The translations under genes and the position numbers were made by a program. This document shows, piece by piece, positions 8,556 through 17,231 of a stretch of 64,000 nt of DNA. How positions within the stretch are numbered: position 1 is the first letter of the stretch; each line of letters opens with the position of its first letter. This DNA comes from Sphingobacterium deserti (GTDB lineage Bacteria; Bacteroidota; Bacteroidia; Sphingobacteriales; Sphingobacteriaceae): NCBI RefSeq assembly GCF_000757725.1, contig NZ_JJMU01000066.1, forward strand, positions 1-64,000, written 5' to 3'. The notes below the pieces were generated by a model. That model worked only from the letters and a program-made list of their open reading frames with translations, searched no databases and had not been told where the DNA came from.

Positions 8556-9218
8556 TTACTTCCTGTCTAGGTCGGTTATTAACAGTGGATTGTCCTTTTG
8601 TAGATCAGTTATAAATTCTTTAATAGCATTTGTGTTTGGAGATTGCATCAACCGATTCACTTCGGCGTCGGTAATGCCCACGAGCTGCAAAAAGCTGACC
8701 TCTCCATGTGCTGTTTCTATTTTGCCCAGTTCAGGGTCTAAAGCGATAACAAAACCGGTAATTTCGGTCTTTGTATTTAATCGTATAGGACCGTTAGCCG
8801 GAATGAAGTGATTTTCTTCAAACCATTTTCCACTAGTGAATACATACCTTGCCAAATTATTCATCACCTGAATCGCCCAGATTGGATCTTCTTCTTGGTC
8901 ATCGCTAAATGGCGTCAGCCTGAAGGTAAATTCGAAGCCCCATTTACTGAATTCCCCACCGGCTTTGGATTCATCGTAATACAATTCGCTCATTCCGTAG
9001 CTAATGATATGTCTGTGGAAGTTTTGATGGCTATTGTCGTAAACGCTAGCTCCATCAATAGGATCGGTTCCTCCGGCTACGTAATGTAGTCCGCACAGCG
9101 GCGGATAGTGGCGCGGCTCAGTATCACCATAAACTTTATACAGTTGGTTGTCGATGGCTTGCCAGCCGGGTGAATCATCGACCTTAAATTGTTGTCTGTA
9201 GTGTTCAGAATTCATCAT
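8556..9218 (-). CDS. Sufu (suppressor of fused) domain protein
   Basis: This 220-residue cytosolic protein matches the bacterial Sufu domain: PGWQAIDNQLYKVYGDTEPRHYPP at the N-terminus, HRHIISYGMSELYYDE near residue 70, the WGFEFTFRL strand near residue 93, and IWAIQVMNNLARYVFTSGKWF near residue 118, followed by an ALDPELGKIETAHGEVSFLQLVGIT segment. Sufu is an established immunity family of bacterial polymorphic toxin systems. The length is normal for the family. It lies 169 bases downstream of the LRR gene and 23 bases before the first ankyrin gene, which fits a common transcript. Confidence 0.85.
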   Translation of the reverse strand: MMNSEHYRQQFKVDDSPGWQAIDNQLYKVYGDTEPRHYPPLCGLHYVAGGTDPIDGASVYDNSHQNFHRHIISYGMSELYYDESKAGGEFSKWGFEFTFRLTPFSDDQEEDPIWAIQVMNNLARYVFTSGKWFEENHFIPANGPIRLNTKTEITGFVIALDPELGKIETAHGEVSFLQLVGITDAEVNRLMQSPNTNAIKEFITDLQKDNPLLITDLDRK

Positions 9219-9387
9219 TTTTACGTATGTTTTTATTCGCTATTACTATTTGTGTATTTATTGTACTGTCTACAAAAACGTAGTAATACAGATTGTCATT
9301 TTTTACATAAATTCGATCAAGGCGGAAATTGATGTCGTCCCGCTGAGGATTAAAAACACCTACCTATCAGTAACTTTTGAATTTCGA

Positions 9388-11385
9388 TCAGCTGCTTTCT
9401 AAAGTGACAAAAACGTTGCTAAAATCATTTTTCATCAGGTCGCTTTTGTGAATTACAAAGAAGAGATCGCCAGCATCACCCCATTGAAAATCTCCAGAGG
9501 AACTTACTTTAAGCAAAATAATCCAATCTTCAGGATTTCCCTTTAGCTTTAGCGACGCCTGCAACTCGGGTGATTCATGTTGCGTAAAACCATAAGCATT
9601 TATGGCATGTTGATACCCCCTATCGCCAGCGCCTGTGTCTGTTATATCTTCAAACAGTCCATCTTCAAAACCTTTTTCATCTTTCATGACAGCGGCCTCA
9701 CCTTTAAAAAGATATTGATTTATATCACTGGCATAAAACGAAGGGAATGATAGCTCTTTAAAAGCCTCGGCCTTACTGGCCGAGTAGCCCGCTTCATACA
9801 TTTCATAGTAATCTTCTGTATACAAATTAAAGCGTTTGCCAGTCTCTAGAGACGCAATATTCTCTACATAAATTACCTTACAAGGATTATAAAGTGACCG
9901 AGTGTATATATGGTGAATGGTCTCGAGAAAAAAAAATAAAATCCCCTTTCGTGGTAAGTAATCTTGTAAGTTTGCAATGTCCTCACAATTGATCTGCGCA
10001 ATAAATTCGTACGAATATTCGCGTTCGCCACCATCAATTTTTTCCATAAATGTAGGATAATTGACGTCGGCCGGAAGGTCCGGCATGCCACCAAAACGAT
10101 GATTGCCTATGCTAGCATAGTCCTCATCTCCGGTTAATTTAAATGCTACGCTTCTTTTAGCTAATGAGCGTAAAGCATCTTGATAGATCGTTACATGGTT
10201 TGCATGAAAAATGCTGGACATTTGCGCGCTAAGAATTATATCGTCCATAGCATTAAAGATGGCATCGTCCCAAACGAGCAGTCCCCGACCATCGGCGCCG
10301 TTATAATCGAAATCCATCAATCTTTTCTTATCCTCAATAGATAAGGAAACGTTTTTAATGTTGTTGATTTCGCTTGGCAAGCTCTTCAACGGATTGTTTT
10401 GCAAATCAATGGAATTTAGGTTTTCCTGTTGCAATAAGCTAGCAGGAATCGTCTGTAGTTGATTACCGGACAGGTCCAAAGACTTTAATGCAGGCAGCTT
10501 TACACTTTGGGGCAATGTTTTAAGTTGTTGATTCGAAAGCATCAAACTTGTTAGACGGCTCAATTGAAACAAACTAGCTGGAACAGTTCTTAGTCGGCCA
10601 TTGTTGAAATAAAACGCTTTTAAGTTGCTGAGCTGCCCTATACTTTCTGGCAATACTTCGATTTGTGTACCGTTTATAGCAATTTGTTCTAATAAATGTA
10701 GTTCACCAATCTTATCGGGCAGCGACTTTAGACCAAGTTTGTCCAACGGCCACTGGCAGGAGATAACCAGCTCTTGAAGGTTATTGAAGCTAAGCAGCCT
10801 TTCGGGAACTTCTTCAAAGTCTGGATTTTTTAGGTTTAAAAACCTTACTAACTCTGCTGGAGCTGTCAACGTTTCTTCATATGACGTAAATTTGTAATTA
10901 CTCCAATTTAATGTATCAACTTCGAATTTCTTATAGATTTTAACGGTAAACACAGGCTTGCTTTCGTAGGGCGGCTTTAGATAACCCTCGTAGCCCAGCC
11001 AACCTCCTTCGAAGGTCACCGTACCAAAAAAGTCGAGACGATATTCGAAGCCCTCTTTTCGTACATAGCTATAGGTTAGCTCGCACTTGTCTTCATTGAT
11101 AACAAAACCACCATTAGGCATGCCAGCACTGTACACGCCAATTCCCGGGAAGTCAATATGCACCGTCGCCACATTCCCTTCGACATCATCATCAAGCAAT
11201 TTTGATTTTATCGCTCTTTTCACTTCTTGGGTTTTTGCTACAATACGTGTTTGCAGTTCATTACTCAGTGCAGAGATCTCCCATTTTGACTGATCTTCCA
11301 CAATGTCAAATAAAAAGTCTCCAATCTGAAAGATTTCAATGCCATCGGCGGGTATTTTAAAAGCCTTCGTATCCGTCATTACCAT
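9388..11385 (-). CDS. LRR protein with C-terminal DUF1963 domain
   Basis: The 665-residue protein has three parts. Residues 1-170 form a beta-rich domain resembling the DUF6985/immunity type (IGVYSAGMPNGGFVINEDKC). Residues about 185-345 hold seven or so leucine-rich repeats of the bacterial kind (LKSLPDKIGELHLLEQI, ALKSLDLSGNQLQTIPASLL, SIDLQNNPLKSLP). Residues about 400-660 match DUF1963, with IGNHRFGGMPDLPADVNYP and EFIAQINCEDIANLQDYLP. DUF1963 and LRR modules both occur in immunity-like proteins, but finding them in one chain with this N-terminal domain is uncommon. No signal peptide is present. Confidence 0.8.
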   Translation of the reverse strand: MVMTDTKAFKIPADGIEIFQIGDFLFDIVEDQSKWEISALSNELQTRIVAKTQEVKRAIKSKLLDDDVEGNVATVHIDFPGIGVYSAGMPNGGFVINEDKCELTYSYVRKEGFEYRLDFFGTVTFEGGWLGYEGYLKPPYESKPVFTVKIYKKFEVDTLNWSNYKFTSYEETLTAPAELVRFLNLKNPDFEEVPERLLSFNNLQELVISCQWPLDKLGLKSLPDKIGELHLLEQIAINGTQIEVLPESIGQLSNLKAFYFNNGRLRTVPASLFQLSRLTSLMLSNQQLKTLPQSVKLPALKSLDLSGNQLQTIPASLLQQENLNSIDLQNNPLKSLPSEINNIKNVSLSIEDKKRLMDFDYNGADGRGLLVWDDAIFNAMDDIILSAQMSSIFHANHVTIYQDALRSLAKRSVAFKLTGDEDYASIGNHRFGGMPDLPADVNYPTFMEKIDGGEREYSYEFIAQINCEDIANLQDYLPRKGILFFFLETIHHIYTRSLYNPCKVIYVENIASLETGKRFNLYTEDYYEMYEAGYSASKAEAFKELSFPSFYASDINQYLFKGEAAVMKDEKGFEDGLFEDITDTGAGDRGYQHAINAYGFTQHESPELQASLKLKGNPEDWIILLKVSSSGDFQWGDAGDLFFVIHKSDLMKNDFSNVFVTLESS

Positions 11386-11402
11386 AGTTGTCTTTATTGT
11401 AA

Positions 11403-11846
11403 TTACTTTTTCTCGTAAAAAATCTCCCTCACCCTCTTCATTGCAATTCCATTTTCTTGGTAATCATATTCTTCCGTGTGTGAATGTAGGCTATCTGCAT
11501 AAAGCCTAATTTTTAAAATATAATCTTCAGACTCTTGTTTCATGCGTATCTCATCTTCAACGATTACAAAGGTGTACGTATTTCTTAACGCGCCATTTCG
11601 GTAAAAACGTATTTCCGATCCATCATAAACTACGCTTCGCTCATTAACAGGGTAAGTATCTCCACTTTCGGAAACCAACGCATTGTTTTGCGCATCGTAA
11701 CTTTTTTCTGTAAATCTGCTCGCCAGCCATGTGCCTTGCAGTTCTGCAATGCTAACCTGTTCCTCGACAATGTTTTTATCTTTTTTGCAACCTATTATGG
11801 AAAAACCGATAATGACAAAAACCATTATAACTTTTACATTTTTCAT
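11403..11846 (-). CDS. small lipocalin-like lipoprotein
   Basis: The signal peptide ends in the lipobox Cys at residue 20 (SIIGCKKDKN). The mature part of about 127 residues begins with ELQGTWLASRFTEKSY, the Trp-containing first strand typical of the Bacteroidota lipocalin-like (DUF4923/lipocalin_4 type) lipoproteins, and ends with short beta strands (YILKIRLYAD, GIAMKRVREIFY). It lies 16 bases after the related lipoprotein gene at 11863 and 17 bases before the LRR gene. Ligand unknown. The CKKD start of the mature protein resembles the surface-export signal of Bacteroidota lipoproteins. Confidence 0.72.
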   Translation of the reverse strand: MKNVKVIMVFVIIGFSIIGCKKDKNIVEEQVSIAELQGTWLASRFTEKSYDAQNNALVSESGDTYPVNERSVVYDGSEIRFYRNGALRNTYTFVIVEDEIRMKQESEDYILKIRLYADSLHSHTEEYDYQENGIAMKRVREIFYEKK

Positions 11847-11862
11847 CTCTTTTAATTAAATG

Positions 11863-12276
11863 CTATCTATTTAAAATTAGGTTGAAGGTAGTCGTGGAAT
11901 TACCATTTTTATATACTGACTCAAATACAAAATTTGTTTCGGTAAGCTCTTTAATGGTATACATCACTTCGTCTATCTCTATCACGGAAGCACTTGTTAT
12001 CACATAAGGTTCTTCATCATCCCCCTCGAGGTTATTGAACGCAATCCCATTTGTTCTAAACTCATAGACCATACCGGGTCTGCCGGTAAGTTTTTCTGTT
12101 TTGGCGGGCTCAGGCGGATTTGTGGTGACTATCGAGCCAGATTCAAAATTCCATTTGCCCAAAATTTTAGATTTTGTAATCTCGATAGGATTATCTGCGT
12201 GTGTACTGTCTTTTTTGCAACTTACTGCGACAGCGCCCATGATTACAAGCAGGATAAACAATATTCTATGTTCCAT
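11863..12276 (-). CDS. small lipocalin-like lipoprotein
   Basis: The 137-residue precursor has a lipobox Cys at residue 20 (AVSCKKDST). The mature part starts with KSILGKWNFESGSIV, a lipocalin-like first strand, and has the MVYEFRTNGIAFNN strand and FVFESVYKNGNSTTTFNLIL end seen in this lipoprotein type. It is a distant paralogue of the gene at 11403 and of the plus-strand lipoprotein at 15876. As the first gene of the minus-strand block, its upstream region (12277 onwards) should contain the promoter for the whole series. Confidence 0.7.
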   Translation of the reverse strand: MEHRILFILLVIMGAVAVSCKKDSTHADNPIEITKSKILGKWNFESGSIVTTNPPEPAKTEKLTGRPGMVYEFRTNGIAFNNLEGDDEEPYVITSASVIEIDEVMYTIKELTETNFVFESVYKNGNSTTTFNLILNR

Positions 12277-12853
12277 TCTTTTGTTATTAATGTTGTTATA
12301 AATTTGATTTAGAAACGGTATTCTCGATAGTTATATTTTTTCCATCGATAACATCAAACTCACATCGTTTATACTTAGCATTAAGTGAGCACAGTCTTTT
12401 ATATCGCGCTAGTTCAGCTTGTTCACTGTACCCTATGCCTCGCGATTAAGGACTCCACTTCTAATAGATAGAACTAGCATCTTCCTTCCATAACCAGTCC
12501 GTTCTTATGAAACCACTATGTACAAAGATGCTGGATGAGGCGACTTTTTTCCAAAAAATGGGCATCTACAAATGATCTACAGCTCGATAAAAACGAATAT
12601 AAACCATCTACAATTTCAATCTAATGAAGCAGTGGTGCAATCTATGCAATTAAGTATAAGCAGACTGATGAGCATGGTAGATGGATTTGGCGCATAGACA
12701 TGCGGTTTCGATAGCATAGGAGAAGATGACCAGTGTCCCGACGCTGGAGGTTTAGCTGATATGACTTTTTAGACGAGTACATATGGTCGCCAAGCCAATT
12801 TTTCGTTCTCGATTGTTAAATCTCCGCTTAGCCAGCTCATTAGCGCCCTGTTT
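12277..12853. other. 577-base intergenic region, no gene recognised
   Basis: No frame of convincing length is present on either strand. The left end should hold the promoter of the minus-strand block that starts at 12276; I could not find a clear Bacteroidota -33/-7 pair. The right end is downstream of the TPR regulator gene and shows no obvious terminator hairpin. A 23-codon minus-strand frame at 12769-12840 was seen but is too short to support. Confidence 0.4.
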
Positions 12854-14707
12854 TTAGCAAAGATTTTGTATGACAAGGTCGAGGCTATCTTCCTTTTCAA
12901 GATTAAGCTTTTGTTTTATCCTATAGCGTGCCATCAGGATGCTTTTGGGATCTACCCCAAGCCGACTTGCAATTTCTTTATTGGAAAGCCCCATGAGGAT
13001 AAAGGAGCAATGCTTCAAATCCAAGCGCGATAATTTGTTATTAGCTAGATGTTGAAGCCTATTAAAGAATTCCGGATGTATGTTGGTAAGGTTTGCCTTC
13101 ACTTGTTCAAACCCCTCGTCACTACGCAGGTCGTCTTTCAATATACGCTCGATTTGATTTTTGAGCATTCCGGTTTCTGGTTCGGAGGCTAATTTATTAC
13201 GCATGGTCTGTAAGAGTTCGTTTTTTTGCTCTACTTGCAAGTTGCCAGCCAAAAGTTCTTTCTGAAGACGTTCCTGTCTCTCCTGTAGCAGTTCCTGTTC
13301 CGCTTTCAGCCGCGCAGATTCCTCTGCCTGTAGCTTTTCCTGTTGTATGGATGATTTCAAACGGAAACGATAGGAACGAAAGAGGAAGATTAATGCAAGA
13401 AGGCTAACTAGCACTAAACCAATGGCGAATAAATTAATTTTTTTATTAAAAGCTGCGCGCTCCTGCAATGTTTCCAGTTCTTTATCTTTCTTTTCCACCT
13501 CGTATTGTACCGCCAACCGCTGTGTTATGGCCAATCTATCTGCATCAAATGCCTTATCTTCGTAGTGCATAAACCGCTTGTAATAGCCTAAAGCCTTTGA
13601 AGGGTTGCCGCTTTTCTCGGCTACCGAAGCCAAACCCCTCATCATCAACGCCTTTACTTGCAGGCTACTGCTCGCGTCACGCTCAACTTCAGCTAAGCCC
13701 GATAGAAACAAAACCTCCGCCTTCTCATAGTTACCTTCAGCAATAGCATACTCACTCAATATGCCATAGCTATTGGCGATAATCTCTTCATGGCCAAGTT
13801 TTCTTCCCACTGACAGCGCGAGATTAATATATTTGTCACTACTATCCTTATAGCTTTTTGGAAAAAACTCCCAGTATATATTGGCTAAGTTCAAAGCTGC
13901 AGCTCCCATATTAACTTCGTTCACGATTCTACCGGACTGGCGCTGAGCCAACGACAGCAATTTCCTGTTGTAAAATATAGAGGAATCAAGAAGACTTTTT
14001 TGCGAACGCTCTAATCTGAAATCCTTTAAAAATGATGACCCGATCGCCAGAAATGCATTGCAAATGATGTCTGGATCTTTCGCTTTGTAAGCTGATTCTA
14101 AGCTTAATTTTGTGTATTGTTTTAATTTCTTATTGTCTTTTAAATCTCCATACACACTGGCTAAATAATGGTAAACTAAACTCTCATAGCCGTAGGCATG
14201 CTGGCCCTCCAAGAGTTGAAGCGCCTTAAATAGGCTAGCTGTGGATCTGTCCGTTTTGTTTACAATATATTCCAGCCATCCCTTTCTTAACCACACATAG
14301 CCATTAACAATCGGACTTTTAGACGTTGAAATGTAGATCAGCGCACTATCTATATTTCTTTGTGCAAGTAATAGGCTGTCTCGCTGTACATTTAGGTAGG
14401 CTAAAGTTGCTAGCGAAAAGGCTGCATACTGTCCATCTGTAGATTTAATGCCCAGTCGTAATGCGTCAGCTGCATACGTTAATGCAGCAGGCAGATTAGT
14501 CGCGTATGTAGCACGACTTAGGTGAGAAAGTGCCATCGACTTGCTTCCGGCATCCAAATTAGGTTGACTAAGGTAATTTCGTAAGGAATCAGCAATCACA
14601 GATTGTGCTTTGAGGCATTCTGTAGTGGAGAAGAATAGCAACAGCAGAATGAAGAGCTTTCTAAAAATTCCCAAGTTGCATGGTTTTGGCGTTAATAAGT
14701 TTATCAT
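12854..14707 (-). CDS. TPR membrane regulator with LuxR-type HTH
   Basis: The 617-residue protein has a signal peptide (residues 1-35), a long tetratricopeptide-type helical region (about 40-400; for example ALTYAADALRLGIKSTDGQYAA and EKAEVLFLSGLAEVERDA), one membrane segment (about 426-446, LFAIGLVLVSLLALIFLF), a charged coiled coil (450-500) and a C-terminal LuxR-like helix-turn-helix (GLSNKEIASRLGVDPKSIL, about 570-588). This architecture is common in Bacteroidota and is thought to couple a periplasmic signal to DNA binding in the cytoplasm. It is monocistronic, with gaps of over 400 bases on both sides. Target genes cannot be deduced from the sequence. Confidence 0.85.
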   Translation of the reverse strand: MINLLTPKPCNLGIFRKLFILLLLFFSTTECLKAQSVIADSLRNYLSQPNLDAGSKSMALSHLSRATYATNLPAALTYAADALRLGIKSTDGQYAAFSLATLAYLNVQRDSLLLAQRNIDSALIYISTSKSPIVNGYVWLRKGWLEYIVNKTDRSTASLFKALQLLEGQHAYGYESLVYHYLASVYGDLKDNKKLKQYTKLSLESAYKAKDPDIICNAFLAIGSSFLKDFRLERSQKSLLDSSIFYNRKLLSLAQRQSGRIVNEVNMGAAALNLANIYWEFFPKSYKDSSDKYINLALSVGRKLGHEEIIANSYGILSEYAIAEGNYEKAEVLFLSGLAEVERDASSSLQVKALMMRGLASVAEKSGNPSKALGYYKRFMHYEDKAFDADRLAITQRLAVQYEVEKKDKELETLQERAAFNKKINLFAIGLVLVSLLALIFLFRSYRFRLKSSIQQEKLQAEESARLKAEQELLQERQERLQKELLAGNLQVEQKNELLQTMRNKLASEPETGMLKNQIERILKDDLRSDEGFEQVKANLTNIHPEFFNRLQHLANNKLSRLDLKHCSFILMGLSNKEIASRLGVDPKSILMARYRIKQKLNLEKEDSLDLVIQNLC

Positions 14708-15141
14708 TCGTTCAGCATAAAATTACACTCTATTTTTTTAAACAAAATGCCTGTAAAATTTGTGGTATGCGCACCCTAAAAAAATTGTATATCATTTGTT
14801 ATTTGCATTCATTTACGTGTATATACTTTGTAGTAGTAGTCGATTTGGAAAATCCATCGGGTTGCTTGCATATTTGTATAGCATGAAAGTCAAATGCTAT
14901 ATTATACATACAAACAACTTAAAAATGATTTCCTATAAAAACATGACGAATCGACTCAATATTTGTTGCTTTTTTTATTTAGCAGCATCTAACCGGCCAA
15001 ATATTTCAGGTACTGATAACATAAAGTTACTACGGACGTGTTGACAAATGCAGTGCCATTTGTTTAAACGGATTGCCTGAATAAAATTTATTATGTCGTA
15101 AGACATTCAATTAAACTGCATACATCAACTATAAAAATCAT
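14708..15141. other. divergent intergenic region
   Basis: This 434-base AT-rich stretch separates two divergently transcribed genes and must carry both promoters. Only short plus-strand frames without family resemblance are present, and I take them as chance. No hairpin or repeat stands out. Confidence 0.45.
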
Positions 15142-15762
15142 ATGAAGCACATTAAAATCTTTCTCTGTATATTATTCTCTACAACTGCCGGCGCTGTTTT
15201 TAGTCAAGCGCTGGAAAGTCCCTTTATTGAAGTGAGAGGAATGGCGAAAATTGAACGAGCCATAAAATCGTATACCATCAATGTTGTTATTAGTGAAGAT
15301 CTTGGGTATTCCGAAGAAAAACGAAGTTTTGATGATGTGAAGAACACTTTTTTTGATCAGGCCAAGGCGGCGGGTTTAGATATAACTAAATTCAAAGAAG
15401 ATAAGCTTACTTATGCCTTGACGCAATATGGTGTTGGTAGTCTATATAGCTTTGAGACAGCAAATACTGAGGATGTAATATTGCTCAACAAGTTGGTTGT
15501 GGACAAGACAGGCACGGTATCTATTTTCTCGCGCAGCGTGACCTATCTTCCCATTAAAGATTTCGGTAAAATTATAGCTGCGGCATTTTCGGATGGGAAA
15601 GAACGCGCAGAGTTGATTGCCGCGACAATGGGAAAGCAGTTAGGTACGTTACTTACCACAGTAGATTACTCTACATTAAACGTCGTTGAAGAGGATACGC
15701 TTTACTACCAGACCAAAGAGAATAATTACTATTATCTTTCTTTGAAATACGAAGTTAAGTGA
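15142..15762 (+). CDS. secreted SIMPL (DUF541)-like protein
   Basis: The 206-residue precursor has a signal peptide ending near residue 22 (AVFSQALES). The mature part starts with FIEVRGMAKIERAIKSYTINV, which resembles the first strand of SIMPL/DUF541 domains, and has the late motif KERAELIAATMGKQLGTLLTTVDY, also typical of them (a helix with Ala-Lys/Glu-Leu-Ala followed by a Gly-x-x-Leu-Gly turn). SIMPL proteins are periplasmic or outer-membrane associated and have been tied to stress tolerance and adhesion, but no enzymatic role is known. It is followed by a lipoprotein gene after 113 bases. Confidence 0.7.
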   Translation: MKHIKIFLCILFSTTAGAVFSQALESPFIEVRGMAKIERAIKSYTINVVISEDLGYSEEKRSFDDVKNTFFDQAKAAGLDITKFKEDKLTYALTQYGVGSLYSFETANTEDVILLNKLVVDKTGTVSIFSRSVTYLPIKDFGKIIAAAFSDGKERAELIAATMGKQLGTLLTTVDYSTLNVVEEDTLYYQTKENNYYYLSLKYEVK

Positions 15763-15875
15763 TTGATCTCTTTTATTTTAAAAAAGCCAGAGCTTTGGAG
15801 GAAATCTTCACCTGTACCAAAAAAGGCTTGACCGTTTACGCGATTAACAATTTTCCACTATAAAACATTATGATT

Positions 15876-16307
15876 ATGAGCATTATTAAATTTATATCTA
15901 AGGCATTACTGTTTATGGTTATACTAAGCATCTCAATAAGCAGCTGTAAGGAAGACGATCCGGCTCTAGTCGAGGAAGATGAGGAGGTGGCTATAGTATT
16001 AAACAAGATCCGTGGGCGCTGGAATCTAACGAAGTTTATTGAAGAAACGCAGGAAGGCGAGCAGCCCGTTGAGGTGATTGAAAACGAACCTGATGGTATT
16101 TACTTTGAGTTTCTTGAAAATGGAATTGTAAAAACAAATGCTGAGGGCGAGCAAGAACTTATATATTCAGTAAATCCTAGAGACACTATTTTTTTGAATG
16201 GATTTCCGCAAGAAATAACGGAACTTACAGATGCTACGTTTACATTCAGCAATACCGCCAATGAGCGAGGCACAAGTTATAAACAGACCTATGTCTTAAC
16301 GCGTTGA
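15876..16307 (+). CDS. small lipoprotein with acidic surface-export-like start
   Basis: From the ATG at 15876 the precursor has 143 residues with a lipobox Cys at residue 24 (SISISSCKEDD); an ATG two codons earlier (15870) is equally possible. The mature N-terminus, CKEDDPALVEEDEE, is strikingly acidic and fits the Lys-(Asp/Glu)2 export signal described for surface lipoproteins of Bacteroidota. The rest (IRGRWNLTKFIEET, GIYFEFLENGIVKTN, ATFTFSNTANERG) resembles the lipocalin-like lipoproteins at 11403 and 11863. Ligand unknown. Confidence 0.72.
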   Translation: MSIIKFISKALLFMVILSISISSCKEDDPALVEEDEEVAIVLNKIRGRWNLTKFIEETQEGEQPVEVIENEPDGIYFEFLENGIVKTNAEGEQELIYSVNPRDTIFLNGFPQEITELTDATFTFSNTANERGTSYKQTYVLTR

Positions 16308-16504
16308 AAGCAAGCATAGGTTTTGAAATTTTATATTCTCGGACACTGCGAAGATTAGATACTTATTGACTTTGAATAAGAAATTTTTTTTATCCCTATT
16401 TGGGTACAGCTACTGCAATAAAGCACCAGTAGCTCCTCAAATTCCGTTGGACAGAAATAGTTACAAAATTAATTTACGCTTTAGTCGAATCGAAATTAGT
16501 AAAC

Positions 16505-16532
16505 AAAAAAAGCGCCCTGTAAACAGAACGCT
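16505..16532 (-). terminator. rho-independent terminator for the minus-strand regulator
   Basis: On the minus strand AGCG and CTGT pair with ACAG and CGCT (16511-16532, with two 2-base internal loops), followed by a run of seven T residues (16505-16510 and neighbours). It lies 22 bases past the stop codon of the response regulator gene. Confidence 0.6.
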
Positions 16533-16553
16533 AAATCTTTAAAATTAGGCCAG

Positions 16554-17210
16554 TTACTTAATAAGGCCGCTTTTTACCGCTAATTTTATTAAAGCTGCTG
16601 AATTTCGCACTCCCGTCTTGTCAATTAGATTTTGACGATGGCCTTCAACGGTTCGTTTACTGAGGAAAAGTTGATCCGCAATTTCAATGTTTGTATATCC
16701 TTCACTTATTAACTGTAGAACTTCCAATTCTCTATCAGAAATGTCCATTTCAGACATCAGATCTTCAACGTTTGTGACGGAGGATGGCACATCACTGAGC
16801 TTATCCACGAGCATCATTGCCAGCTCTTCACATAAATAACGACCACCGATATGGATGTGTTGTATGGCGAATAGCAGTTCGTCGTAACCCACGTTTTTCA
16901 CCAGATATCCGCGCGCTCCTTTTTCGAATGCTTGAAAAACATGTTGGCTACTATTCATCATGGATAACATAATGACTTTAATCTCTGGATAGTCGCTCTT
17001 AAGTTTCTCAACCAACTGCAATCCATCCATCCCACTCATGCTAATGTCAGACAAGACAATATCAGGCTTCACACCGGATTCCAACAGAGATAACACCTCT
17101 TCGCCATTATTGGCTTCGCCTATAACGGCTAAATTATCCTGAGAATCTATCAGAAGTTTTATTCCGTTTCGGACGACTAAATGGTCTTCCGCAAGAATAA
17201 TGTTTATCAT
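16554..17210 (-). CDS. NarL/FixJ-type response regulator
   Basis: The 218-residue protein has a receiver domain (1-120) with the acidic pocket near residues 8-9 (AEDH), the phospho-acceptor Asp in DIVLSDISMSGMDG near residue 55, Ser/Thr at MLSMM and Lys in VKNVGYDE. The C-terminus is a LuxR-type HTH (ELEVLQLISEGYTNIEIADQL, about 160-180, then FLSKRTVEGHRQNLIDKTGV). It is 21 bases downstream of a HisKA_3-type kinase gene and the two form a standard two-component pair. Signal and target genes unknown. Confidence 0.93.
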   Translation of the reverse strand: MINIILAEDHLVVRNGIKLLIDSQDNLAVIGEANNGEEVLSLLESGVKPDIVLSDISMSGMDGLQLVEKLKSDYPEIKVIMLSMMNSSQHVFQAFEKGARGYLVKNVGYDELLFAIQHIHIGGRYLCEELAMMLVDKLSDVPSSVTNVEDLMSEMDISDRELEVLQLISEGYTNIEIADQLFLSKRTVEGHRQNLIDKTGVRNSAALIKLAVKSGLIK

Positions 17211-17231
17211 AAATTTATATCGCTTAAAGTG

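Noticed and set aside
12769..12840. 23-codon minus-strand frame behind the TPR regulator
   Set aside because: Protein-like but far too short, with no ribosome site or homologue.
14680..15044. Plus-strand frames in the divergent region
   Set aside because: AT-driven Lys/Tyr/Ile-rich sequences without family resemblance.
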